DNA of 30,499 nt, from assembly GCA_011947345.1 (NCBI GenBank), contig JAAVTG010000089.1, positions 1 to 30,499 of the forward strand, written 5' to 3'. A model generated the notes under the pieces. That model saw only the letters and a program-made list of their open reading frames with translations. It ran no database searches and was not told where the DNA came from. The stretch is from Phytophthora quininea (Eukaryota; Oomycota; Peronosporomycetes; Peronosporales; Peronosporaceae). The position numbers and the translations under genes were made by a program. Of this stretch, positions 21,536 through 30,499 are shown piece by piece; the first letter of the stretch is position 1, and every line of letters starts with the position of its first letter.

Positions 21536-22525
21536 ATGGAGCTCCCCGTTCAATTCTCGCTCACGTAGGAGCCTCATGCCTACCATCTAATCGACGTACT
21601 AAACGTTTGCTGTAGGTGCTACCAGCAACGGTGGTGGTGCTCGTCGGCTGCTGGATGGGGTCGGCCTCTCGTCCTACAGCGTGCAGGACGGCAACGTGAT
21701 CGCAAAAGACACTTCCGGCTTCTCTTGGGCCCACGGAGACGGTCGAGTGTTCAACTGGCACCCACTGCTCATGAGCTTCGGCTTTGTCTTTTGCTCCAGT
21801 CAGGCCGCTTTGGCCTACACGTCGCTGCCATTTAGCCACGACATCAACAAGGTCGGTTGTGAGGTAGACTACACTCTACCGTATCTTTAGTTTTTTCATT
21901 CTGTTGCTGTTGTTGGCCAGCGAATCCACTTGTCGTTGCACGCTTTGGGCTTTTTGAGCGCCGTGGTGGGGGCGGTGGCTGTCTTCCGCTTCCACAACGA
22001 GCACGGTATCACCAACTTGTACAGTCTGCACAGCTGGCTGGGACTCGGCGTCTTGATCGTGTTTGCTGCTCATGTACGTCTTGCTACGAGGAGATTTGAT
22101 CGGCCTTCTTGCTGACTGCGTTTTGTGTTTTCGTGTGTCAGTATCTCGGGAGCTTTGTGGTGTTTTTCTACCCTGGCGCGGAGAAGGAAGTTCGAACATC
22201 GATCGTTCCGTACCACATTGCTGCTGGCCTGGGGATTATTGGACTGATCGCTGCGACGGTCGAAACGGGGATCCTCGAGAAGCTCGGATTCAATGGGAGC
22301 TGCAATGTGAACGGCGTGCTGAACGGAGACCAAGTCAAAGGCTACATGGCCCCGGACTGTGTGATCGGCAATGTCACTGGCTTGCTGGTGGCGTTATCTT
22401 TCATTACGGTGGTGGTCACGATCTGGCACGCGAAGCACCAGACGTCTGCAAAGTCCAAGGGGGACGAGGCGACTCCGTTGCTATCGGGTGACTCGAGCGA
22501 CGAGAGAACAGAGATCACGGTTTGA
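21536..22525 (+). CDS. Cytochrome b561 family transmembrane electron carrier (4 exons)
   Basis: A di-heme membrane protein that moves electrons across a membrane, often from ascorbate. Exons: 21536-21564, 21616-21851, 21921-22073, 22142-22525. Introns are 51, 69 and 68 nt, all GT-AG; the first has a TACTAAAC branch-point-like motif. The four heme-ligand His contexts are present: NWHPLLMSFGF, HLSLHALGF, LHSWLGLG and VPYHIAAGLG. Hydrophobic helices surround them. The tail TPLLSGDSSDE is cytosolic-like. Exon 1 and the first helix (VLPATVVVLVGCWMG) join the rest only if C and G runs at 21544-21547 and 21657-21660 are each one base longer. With those changes the intron phases agree. Subcellular membrane not determinable; the N-terminal exon is the least certain part. 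Confidence 0.88.
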
Positions 22526-22559
22526 GCCAAGCAAGACGAAGAGAAGCTTTATATTCGCG

Positions 22560-25252
22560 TTAGCTTGTTCCTGTTATAGCGTTAACACTTCGCAGTAATT
22601 GAGGTAGCACCAAGCGCAGCTCTTGTCGGTTGCTCCATGAGTCAGACACGTCTTCATCCTCGTCGGTTGGCTCCTCGATTCCTCCACCCGAAATGTTGGC
22701 TAATACCTCTCCAATGACGCGAGTCACCGACGCAAAATCTTGTCTTCCATCTGTAGGTGAGTCCTTGGAAAGCAGCAAGTTGTAAAGAGCTTTGCTGGCG
22801 ACGAGTGTCATTTCAAGTCGTCTCCAGCCGCACACTCAACAATGCTAACCAGAAGCCTGCGGACGTCAGTCGCATCGTCGCCGGCAATGGGGCGAACTGC
22901 CAATAAAGCGAGACGAGTATTCGGATCGAGAGCTGCATTCATCACGACGCCACAAACGGTGTGCACGATCTCTCGATTGCTGTGGTCTAGCATCACCACG
23001 AGGCAATCCAGCACTTTGAGCTCGCTCATATACTCCAACACATTCTTGAACCGCGACAAGTTCCCGAATGCTCTTGTTGCCTCGACCACCGCTTCTTCGT
23101 TCCGGTCCATGAGGATTCGTGAAAGTAGGCGCGTAATTTCAACGCGGTTCGTCTCGACAAAGCAATAGTTACTGCGTTTGCTTCCCTCTTTGAGGCTATT
23201 ATCTTCGCTTGGAGACGCTGTGCTGTAGTACGACACGTTGGTGATGCAGCTCACGGAATTCAGCATTAGTTCTTCATCTCCTGCAAGCTGCGCCACTTCC
23301 AAAATGTCCAACAAACAAGCGAGTCCTTCGTTCCCATTCAACAAGGCACCAACATCAGCGTTGATGGCCAAGTTGGCGATCACTCGAACGAGCTTGATTA
23401 ACACCTCCGTGGCTTGCTCTGCCTCATTTGCACGCTGTTTGTTTGTCGTTTCGTCAGGATTTCCTTCGTTGTGGAGGTCTGAGTATCGTGAGGCGTAAAA
23501 CTGAAGCACTTCCAGCAACACGGTGCTGCCCGAGAAGTTGATGGCGACTAAGCGCCGATTCTGGTCGTTCCCAGCGCACAAATTGCCCAGTACGAAGAAC
23601 ACGCGAATAAATAGCAGATCTTGGAAACGAGTCTCGGACTGCTGCTGGTCTTCAAACGAAAGCCACGAGTTGCTGCGGCGGTCGATCAGACTCATGAGGT
23701 TTTCCATGTTTGCCGAGCGTTGGTTTATCTGCGCCCGAGGTAATTCGTGCAGCGTGAGCTTGCTCAAAATGCGGGAAATGTTAACCATCAACTCCTGGTG
23801 CGCGAGGAATACAGGAATCATGCCGCACAAACGCGACGGAATCTCGGCCTCAAGAAACTGTTTGTGATAGGTTTTCGAAACTGACAAATTGCGCAGGATA
23901 CCGGTCGTTTGGATCAGGAACTGCGCAATTTCCTTGTTTCGTGCGGCGTCCGCCGCACACCACAGCATTGTTTCGCTTAGAATTGTGATCGCTCGATTGG
24001 TAGCGAGCAGCCGGACCATTTTATCTTCAGCGTTCGAAATGTTTTTCAGCGTTCCAGAAGCGTAGATCAACATCTTCATGGGGAACGGTAGTGGATCACC
24101 CAAGGAGTACATACTTTGGTCACCACCATCCACTTGTGCGCATGCAAGACTACTGGTCTCGGAAATTGCATGAAGAACACCCTCAACGTAGCTGACATTG
24201 CAAAAATATCCATCGTTGGTGCTGTCCTTGCTGAGCACGAAGAGATTCTTCCCCAGCTTGACGATCTGGGCATTCTTCTTCTCGCTGTCACTGCGAGTGC
24301 TGGTGGCGCGATACAACTTCAAAAGTGCGGGCGTCAGTTCCAACACACAAGCGGCATTGCTGCTCCATTTATCGAGCACCACACTTGCCAGCGTGTCGAA
24401 TAGTTTCGTGCCCATTTTTGCAGTAGCAGCTTCATCTGAATTGAGCTTACCCCGGCGTGAAAAAGGAACTTAGCTCAGTAAATCCATCCACCAGTCCACG
24501 CAAGCGATCCACGCCAGAAGTAAAGCTGGGCGAGTCTTCCTGACCAGCTAGGTCGTCGATGCAGTTTTCAATCACTCGATACGATTGCAGCAGTTCGTCC
24601 TGTACAAACAAAATAGTTTGATGAGTGCAGAGGTTGAGTAACTTGAGAACACAGTTTGTTTCCTCACGTTCGAAGGCAGCGCCAGCGAAGCTTCAGGATC
24701 AAAAGCTGGTGATGACGCAGCGGACAAATCTTTGTTGTCCCTGTCGGCAGTTAAATCTTCATCGGAATCGTCATCGGACAAAATTGGCGCGTGCACCAAC
24801 TTGAGGCTGCTGGATGAGGCGGATCCTGCCATCGTCGTTTTGGATGATGTTGAAGAAGGTCGTGTTTTCAGGCCACTTGGTCTCGGAGGAAGTTTTGCTG
24901 GCTTTGGTACTATCGGGGAGGCTTTTGGTGGGTCTGCTGAGCCATTTGTTTGAGCTCTGCCACCGTGTAGGACGAGCTGGGCCGGGACCCCGGACGATAA
25001 TCATCTCCATGGAACAGCGGACGTGCTGTCAAATAGCAAAGTCAGGAAATTGTCCCGCAAAAATAAAAATGCGAGGATCCTTGCCAGAGGTCTGCGGCGT
25101 GTACGGGCGAGACGGATTCTTGAGAGACGCCCGAGCCTGTTGAGTCCCATTAAAAGTTAGGAATCTGCAGATTGATGCCAGCAAGACGTTGAGCAGCTCC
25201 GCACCTGGGATAACACGTGAGAGATGCCTCCCCGAGCAATGCACGCGTCCAT
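22560..25252 (-). CDS. ARMC2: ARMC2-like armadillo-repeat flagellar protein (4 exons)
   Basis: Axoneme-assembly protein. In animals ARMC2 loss gives defective sperm flagella, and in Chlamydomonas it is reported to carry radial spokes with intraflagellar transport. Exon 1 (25205-25252) and exon 2 (25136 to about 25080) give ISHVLSQ and ARASLKNPSRPYTPQ, matching the conserved ARMC2 N-terminal segment. Exon 3 is 25025-24668 and exon 4 is 24599-22560. Introns 1 and 3 are GT-AG, 68 nt each. Intron 2 (about 25031-25079) ends in GACAG but has no GT donor. Armadillo-type helices dominate 24415-22808 (KLVRVIANLAINADVG, AVVEATRAFGNLSRF, TVCGVVMNAALD). Frame changes occur at runs near 24916, 24451 and 22812. 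The last joins the ARM core to its tail ending SVNAITGTS. Total about 840 residues, close to human ARMC2 (867). The second flagellar gene in the window. Confidence 0.85.
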
Positions 25253-25875
25253 CTCTGTGCTAACCGCTACAGCTCTTGTGAAAAGTCGGTCAAGTGATCG
25301 TTGTGGTTTCGCTTGCAGAAAATAGTTGTTGCATGCTCTTCTCTCTGAGTTGACCGCCCAGGATAATGAATCCCACGAACTCGTGCTGTAGGTGGAGACT
25401 GCCCCGTTTGGTTCCTACTGGTTTCTAAATTGTTTTTGCGGGGAAAGCTGCACGCGTTGCACACAACATCCAGTCGCCGCTCTGCTGGCACTCATCGCGA
25501 CGCGCCTGCGGTGTCCCATCTAGTCGTCCGATTTCTCCAGCGCAGCAGTCATCACCAACCTGCTATCTCCTGCGCCTTATGCACGTACGTCCGCTTTCGG
25601 CTTTGGCATTCTCGTCTTATGCGGGCTCCATTTGTCTACCAAGTTGAACTTGTCTTGTCGATCCTGTCCATTCCGGTGACCCAACAAAAATAAAACCTCG
25701 GGTGGTTGATAGCATACCATTTATCCAACTCCAAACGAGGTGTGTCTAATTGCAAAATCATGTTTATTATGGGTTTTAAACCATACTGCTTGTTTTTACG
25801 TGGGTTTTACCCAAATATACCACCACCCACTTCCGCTGGTCCCACATTGCGTGTCCGGTCACAGTTGGAGCCGCC
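25253..25875. promoter_or_regulatory. Divergent intergenic region between ARMC2 and the mitochondrial carrier
   Basis: About 620 bp between head-to-head genes, expected to contain both promoters. No open frame here shows a recognisable domain and no clear initiator match was found. An upstream in-frame extension of the carrier (from 25706) is possible but looks non-coding. Confidence 0.45.
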
Positions 25876-27640
25876 ATGGGGGAGGAGGCAGCGCAGGAGG
25901 CGGCAGCTGGCCTACGCGTTGCAGGCGCTCAAGCTGTACAACCCGGACTTTGCACTGACGCCGGAGGTGCTGGAGATCATGCGCGCCTTCTTCCTGGACC
26001 TGCAGCCGGACGCAACGGACGGCACCGTCAGCCGCGGGGCTTTGGCGGACGCCATCGCCCGCCTGGACCCGAGCGCCGACACCAAAAAACATTTAAAACG
26101 GGACATGGCAATGCGGGACGAGCGACTGGACTTTGCCGCCTTCTGCGACTGGGTCATGCGCTGGAAACGCAGCAACCCACAGAGCGTGCAGAACGTCTAC
26201 ACGTCGTGGGCGACACAGATCGCAGCGCTAGACTTTGGCATGAGCGAAGGGGATAGTTTGTTCCTAGACCTCAAGCCCGAGGACGAGCCGCCCAATGAGG
26301 CTCTGACGATGGAGATCATCCAATTATTACGGACCAGACAGCAGCAACGAGAGCAAAAGAGGCTGCTGGAGAACTCGCTGGTCTATGAGGACTATGAGGC
26401 CTCAATTGCTGGCTATGGGATCCACCCCGAGGACAATTTCAAGATGGAGATGGCCAAACAAAAGCAGCAGGAGATGGACAAGAAGGCGTCTATACTGACA
26501 GTCTCCAAGTCGTTCATCGCTGGCGGTATGGCGGGCATCGTCGCCAAGTCGGTGCTGGCTCCGCTGGATCGTATCAAAATCTTGTTCCAAGTGAACGACC
26601 AGCACCAGTTCAACTTCCGCAATGCGGCGAGGCTGGCCAGGACCATCTACGTGAACGATGGCTTCTACGCGCTATTTAGGGAAATATGCTCAATATCCTC
26701 CGAGTCATCCCGTACGCTGGGCTGCAGCACTCTGGCTTTGACTTCTTTCGGCATAAGTTCCACGCCTACAATTACCGGAACGCAGAACGAGAAGGGTTAA
26801 CCGAAATGCCAAAGCTCAGCAACGTACAGTTGGTGACGGCGGGCTCACTCGCTGGTGGCTTGTCGTTGATCGTGGCCTACCCGCTAGATATTCTGCGGGC
26901 ACGGTACATGGTGCAGCAGGGCCATCACCGATATCGCAGTATCTATGAGGCGGTAGTGACCATGTACAAGGAAGGCGGAGCGCGCTCGTTTTCACGAGGG
27001 CTGGTGCCGTCGTTGCTGGGCACGTTGCCATACACGGGGATCGGGTTTTCGCTTAATGAACGCTTCAAGATCATGGTAAGCAGTCAGTTGGGGTCTGTAA
27101 TTCCATCACAAACTCACTCACTCGTTCGTGTTTTCTAGACTCTGGAGTTTCAGCGTCGACGACATAAGCAAAAGGATGCGCCGGAGCCAACTCTCAATCC
27201 GCTTACCAAGTTTGTTTGCTCGTATTTCGCAGCTTGCATTGCTCAGACCAGTAGGCTTTCTGTGAGTTGTTGGCGATGATGACAAGCGGTTAACAGCACT
27301 GTGTTGGACATCGACAGGTACTTATCCGATGGATACGATCAGAAGACGAATCCAAACGGACGGCTACGTCACAGGCTCGCAAACGAAATTGGGGTATAAC
27401 GGCGTCATTGCAACTGGCCGGATCATTTTGGAGCGGGAAGGCTGGCGGGGGTTGTTCAAGGGGTGTCCGTTAATTGGCTTCGAGTAAGTTGCACCGGTAA
27501 GCTCGTCGTCCGGCTGCATTCGCTGACAGAAATGTTGTTGTTGTTGTTGTTGCTTTGACCAGAGTCCTGTATCTACTGGTATCAGCTTAACCACATACGA
27601 CGTCCTGAAAGAAGTGTTAGGGGTTGAAAAGATAGAGTAA
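25876..27640 (+). CDS. Mitochondrial carrier (SLC25A42/SLC25A16-like) with EF-hand-like N-terminal region (4 exons)
   Basis: Inner-membrane transporter with three mitochondrial-carrier repeats. Signature motifs: repeat 1 APLDRIK in SFIAGGMAGIVAKSVLAPLD, repeat 2 YPLDILR in GSLAGGLSLIVAYPLDILR, repeat 3 TYPMDTIRRRI. Repeat 1 most resembles CoA/adenine-nucleotide carriers SLC25A42/A16; substrate is inferred. An N-terminal region of about 200 residues (LTPEVLEIMRAFFLDLQPD, LDFAAFCDWVMRWK) looks like degenerate EF-hands. Exons end at 27075, 27250 and 27483; introns are 27076-27138, 27251-27317 and 27484-27562. Stop at 27640. One-base gaps at GGG 26679-26681 (LFRGN then MLNILRVIPY) and GGGG 27460-27463 are needed for continuity. 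The start is uncertain: ATG 25876 has good context but joins the frame only if the G run at 25878-25882 is one base off. Confidence 0.85.
27533..27555 (+). repeat. TTG microsatellite in carrier intron 3
   Basis: A short run of TTG/GTT triplets just before the GACCAG acceptor of the third intron. It may serve as the pyrimidine-rich tract. No coding role. Confidence 0.7.
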
Positions 27641-27678
27641 ATAAATTGACTTGCTAACGAAGAGGACCGTTCGTTCTC

Positions 27679-28518
27679 TCACCTCTCCTGATCTCCACTT
27701 AGAAGAAACGCCACGGAGAGCCGCTCCTGGGAGCGAGCAAGGCAAAGATCACAGTCCTGGGCAGGCTTCTCAGCCGCCAACTTCTCACAGAGTTGCCCAA
27801 ACGCATCCACATTGGCCGACTCGAGCGTCCTTGCCACATCTTGGTAGTTCCCCAGGACTTGATAAAGTCCAGTCACAACATCCACAACGGGGTCGTAGCG
27901 GCAGATCATCCCACGTTCGTCGAACTGAAAAACGACAGCCATCGGGAATTGCACGGTTGCGTATAGCAACTTGTCGTGGAGCCGAACGTCGGTCAGTGCA
28001 TGGGGAAAACCTGGTCAAGGTCAACGGCGTCAATCGAACGATCAGGACTGTATTAACGTGTCCGACGGTTGCTTCACGCTCCATCACATCCACAGTGAAG
28101 GTGCAGTACCCCAAGCTTGGTGTATCACCGTTGAAAGTGGCGGCAATGCTCAACCACTGCTCGAGGATACTCTCGCGGCCAACGTGGTCGCCATACTGCA
28201 CGTCACGATGCATCGCAGCGTCAAGGAATCGTGTCTGCTGCTCTCGTGTCCCGATTGGAACAAGCCAATGCACTCCTGCATGACCGCGACAACATCGCGA
28301 GGCACAATCTGTCGCTCGTCATCCAGAGGTGTCTTGACCTTGTGCCGGTCAACAAGATGCTGGTCCACGTCCATGCGAAGACGCTTGACAGTTTCCTCGA
28401 GGTGATACAAGTGGCGTCGTTGTTTCTCCCGATAGCGCTGCTGACGGTCGTACTTGCACGATTTCGTTCGTTTCGACTCATGGGCGTCCTCTCGGCTGCT
28501 GTTGCCTTCAGCCATCAT
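27679..28518 (-). CDS. Divergent bZIP-like protein with NTF2-like C-terminal region (frameshifts)
   Basis: A distant relative of the other bZIP genes, about 280 residues. Start at 28518 (MMAEGNSSREDAHESKRTK). The basic region is KSCKYDRQQRYREKQRRH, with Lys at the Asn position and Cys just before it. The zipper is short (L40, L47, weak after). The C-terminal half follows the family pattern: QQTRFLDAAMHRDVQYGDHVG, ESILEQWLSIAATF, TFTVDVMEREATVGHVNTVL, LLYATVQFPMAVVFQFDE and RYDPVVDVVTGLYQVLGN. The strand-rich alternation and F-F-D-E-x-G-x-I-x-R-Y-D-like end suggest an NTF2/SnoaL-like fold (inference). Frame changes fall at the CCC at 28250-28252 and near 28002-28009. The stop at 27679 is 38 bp from the carrier stop, a tight tail-to-tail pair. 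Confidence 0.7.
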
Positions 28519-28782
28519 CGCTGTCGAAGCAAGTTGGATTGTGTCGGACTTCGACTTGGCTGCAGGTGTTGTGCCACCATTTTAGTCTCTCGCGAAGGAA
28601 CAGCCACGTTTCATGCTGCAAGGTCGGCGTAGTAGCCGAGAGGTAGCTTTCCCGTCGCATCCGAATACAGTGAACCCCCTGTTTGTTTTGTGTACCCTCG
28701 TCCCAAGCAGACATTCCCCTTTTCACACGCAATAATGCCGCTATAGCAGTTGGGACTACCGGTGCCTTGTCTCCAGTTGTAT

Positions 28783-30499
28783 CTAGCTTAAACGCACGTG
28801 TACATGGGTGGACGCGAACAGCCGAAGCTCGAATTCCATTTCCTGCGGGTCGAAAGTCGACGGCAGGACAATATACCATCCCGCGGGATATCGTCGAGAG
28901 GCTCTAGCGAGAACACCACTGGGAACTCCACTCACATACATGCCGTCCATCGACGTCGCGCCAGCAAAGGCATGCGTCGGATTTGTGGAAAGAAGCAAGT
29001 CCCCTTCACAAGTACTCTCAAACACTGACACGTTAAGCGATGGGCTCTCCGTTGGAGATTGGCCTGATGATGACTCACTATCGGCCTCCGGCACTAACAA
29101 TCGCGCCAGCATGTCGCATTCTTGCGGAACATGCACCAAATACTTGGGGTTGAAGGTGTAGCGGCCGTAATTGGAGCAGCCTGCAGCACTTTGCGCGTCC
29201 CATTTGCCATTCAGTCGAGTGAGCTCCATGCCATGTCCCTCAGGAGGAATCTGACGGTAAGCGATACTTGCTCCTGCCATAGAATCACTGACCACCCGAA
29301 TAGTAAACTTCCCCAACATACCTTGCTCAAACGAAGACGGAATAAGCACGAGATCGTTGACTCCTGAAGCCAGAAGCCTCGGGTCTACCTCGATGTAGCA
29401 GAATCCTGGACGATATTCGCCAGAACTGAGGATCTGCCGAGCTTTCCCATCTTCGGGTGGCGCTGAATGGATTTGACACACTCGCTCGCGTGTGTGCAGT
29501 GCAGCACGCAAATTAATGGGGAAACTAGCAGCTTTCGTGGATACGAAGGCTTCCGTCTCTAGAAAAAGAAACAACGAGCGGCATGGCTTCTGTAGCTGGA
29601 GATGGAACTGTGGATTGTTCATGAACGTCGAGTAGAACGGACGTCCGCCAGCGCAGACAGCGTCCCAAGCTCCTTGGATCACGACGGACGTTGGCTCTGT
29701 CGTTACAAACTGCGGAGTGGGCTCACACGTAAAAGGCCGCGTGGAGAAGATAGACAACGTGTAGTCCAATGCTGCAAACTTCTCGTACTGGGACGCTACA
29801 AGTGTAAACGTTGGCTCTGAATCTCCCGCAAGGTCCAAATCCAAGCTCACAAGGGTGTGCGGGTTATTGCTGTAAGTTCCACGGGAGACGGCTCGATGGT
29901 TGTAGAACACGCGCTTCCCACGGACACCGTGGTAAACATGCAGCGTGAGAAATTGCTGAGTCGAGATATCCGTATCGCGTTCAATGATACTCACATGCCG
30001 CGAGAGGAGGACCCACACAGTACAGGACCCAGTGCCTGTACTTGCTCCCTCTGACGGAGAATCTTTGCTGAACGTAAGCGAGTATTGCGGATTGAATCCA
30101 AGCGTAAACGAATCGTTCACGGGTCCTAGTTCTACTGGCCAGTGCTCGTGGCACACTCCTTTGTGAGGAACAGTTCGGGATTCCAGTTCATGTACAAACT
30201 CTCGAAGTACTTTTTGACCGATTCGAAGTCAATCCAAAACAAACCGTCATCTTGCTGGGCGTCATCCGACTCAGCCTCTTCAGCGCCGTAGAATTGGCGC
30301 TGGTATGCGTAGTTCGTCACCAATGGGGCTATCCCATCGAGTCTTATCGTGGCGTGAGTATGGGCCCCTCCAGCTCAATTTGCGCCACGGATTCTTCACC
30401 TGCAGCAGCCGTGTCTTTTCTCCTCTGCTGAAGACTCGGAGCTTGATAGCTCGTACACATTCAGTACCGCATAGACGTGCATGGGGACAAGGCCGATCG
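28783..30499 (-). CDS. Calpain-7/PalB-like cysteine protease, C-terminal part (5' end beyond window)
   Basis: Calpain-7/PalB proteases work with ESCRT-III; in fungi PalB acts in pH signalling. The window holds the end of the protease core and the C-terminal beta-sandwich domains. The catalytic His is in [13 protein letters not shown] (codon 30477-30479) and the catalytic Asn in [13 protein letters not shown] (30391-30393). [20 protein letters not shown] then WNPELF is the normal core ending. The first calpain sandwich contains [21 protein letters not shown] and [11 protein letters not shown] second, starting [19 protein letters not shown] and NPKYLVHVP, ends with [21 protein letters not shown] segment between them ([16 protein letters not shown]) looks like a third, diverged copy. 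Frame changes near 30158, 30330 and 30440 follow the window-wide one-base pattern. The catalytic Cys and N-terminal MIT domains would lie past 30499. Confidence 0.85.

Noticed and set aside
1..30499. CRISPR arrays, tRNA or rRNA genes, bacterial operon features
   Set aside because: No spaced direct repeats, cloverleaf candidates or rRNA-like sequence were seen. Introns and gene families are clearly eukaryotic.

Overview
The window looks like nuclear DNA of a plant-pathogenic, zoospore-forming oomycete, most likely Phytophthora or a close relative in the Peronosporales. Four things point there: a secreted RXLR-EER effector candidate; a family of bZIP proteins in which Cys replaces the invariant basic-region Asn (a variant described from Phytophthora); flagellar genes (CFAP47, ARMC2); and compact genes with few short GT-AG introns of about 50-80 nt. 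No similarity search was run. Family calls rest on recognised motifs and remembered family sequences.

Layout. 1-2040: a bZIP pseudogene (-) and a bZIP gene (+), divergent around a CACGTGACGT site. 2275-12484: one apparently intronless gene (-), about 3,400 codons, for a CFAP47-like axonemal protein of ASH-type beta-sandwich domains with a CH-like insert. 12899-13694: splicing factor SF3B4 (+). 13695-15566: no convincing gene, but a 74-bp near-perfect inverted repeat. 15567-16177: RXLR effector candidate (+). 16250-17090: second bZIP pseudogene (-). 17700-18830: remnants of a LINE (+) and a MULE transposase (-). 18886-19904: bZIP gene with two AT-hooks (-). 20404-21088: an inverted-repeat element with a possible captured exon. 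21536-22525: cytochrome b561 (+, 4 exons). 22560-25252: ARMC2-like gene (-, 4 exons). About 25876-27640: mitochondrial carrier of the SLC25A42/A16 type (+, 4 exons). 27679-28518: a divergent bZIP-like gene (-). 28783-30499: the 3' part of a calpain-7/PalB-like gene (-), running off the window.

Almost every gene, including the housekeeping gene SF3B4, is cut by one-base frame changes. Most sit in G, C or A runs, and most are mended by one added base. This suggests systematic homopolymer under-calling in the assembly rather than many dead genes. Gene spans below therefore join several open frames. The two bZIP pseudogenes differ: one has an in-frame stop inside the DNA-binding region, the other has lost about 50 codons.

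Themes: (i) a small expanding bZIP family whose shared C-terminal region resembles an NTF2/SnoaL-like fold, with conserved promoter boxes containing bZIP-like half-sites; (ii) two flagellar genes about 10 kb apart; (iii) a transposon-rich middle third that also holds the effector and the dead bZIP copy.
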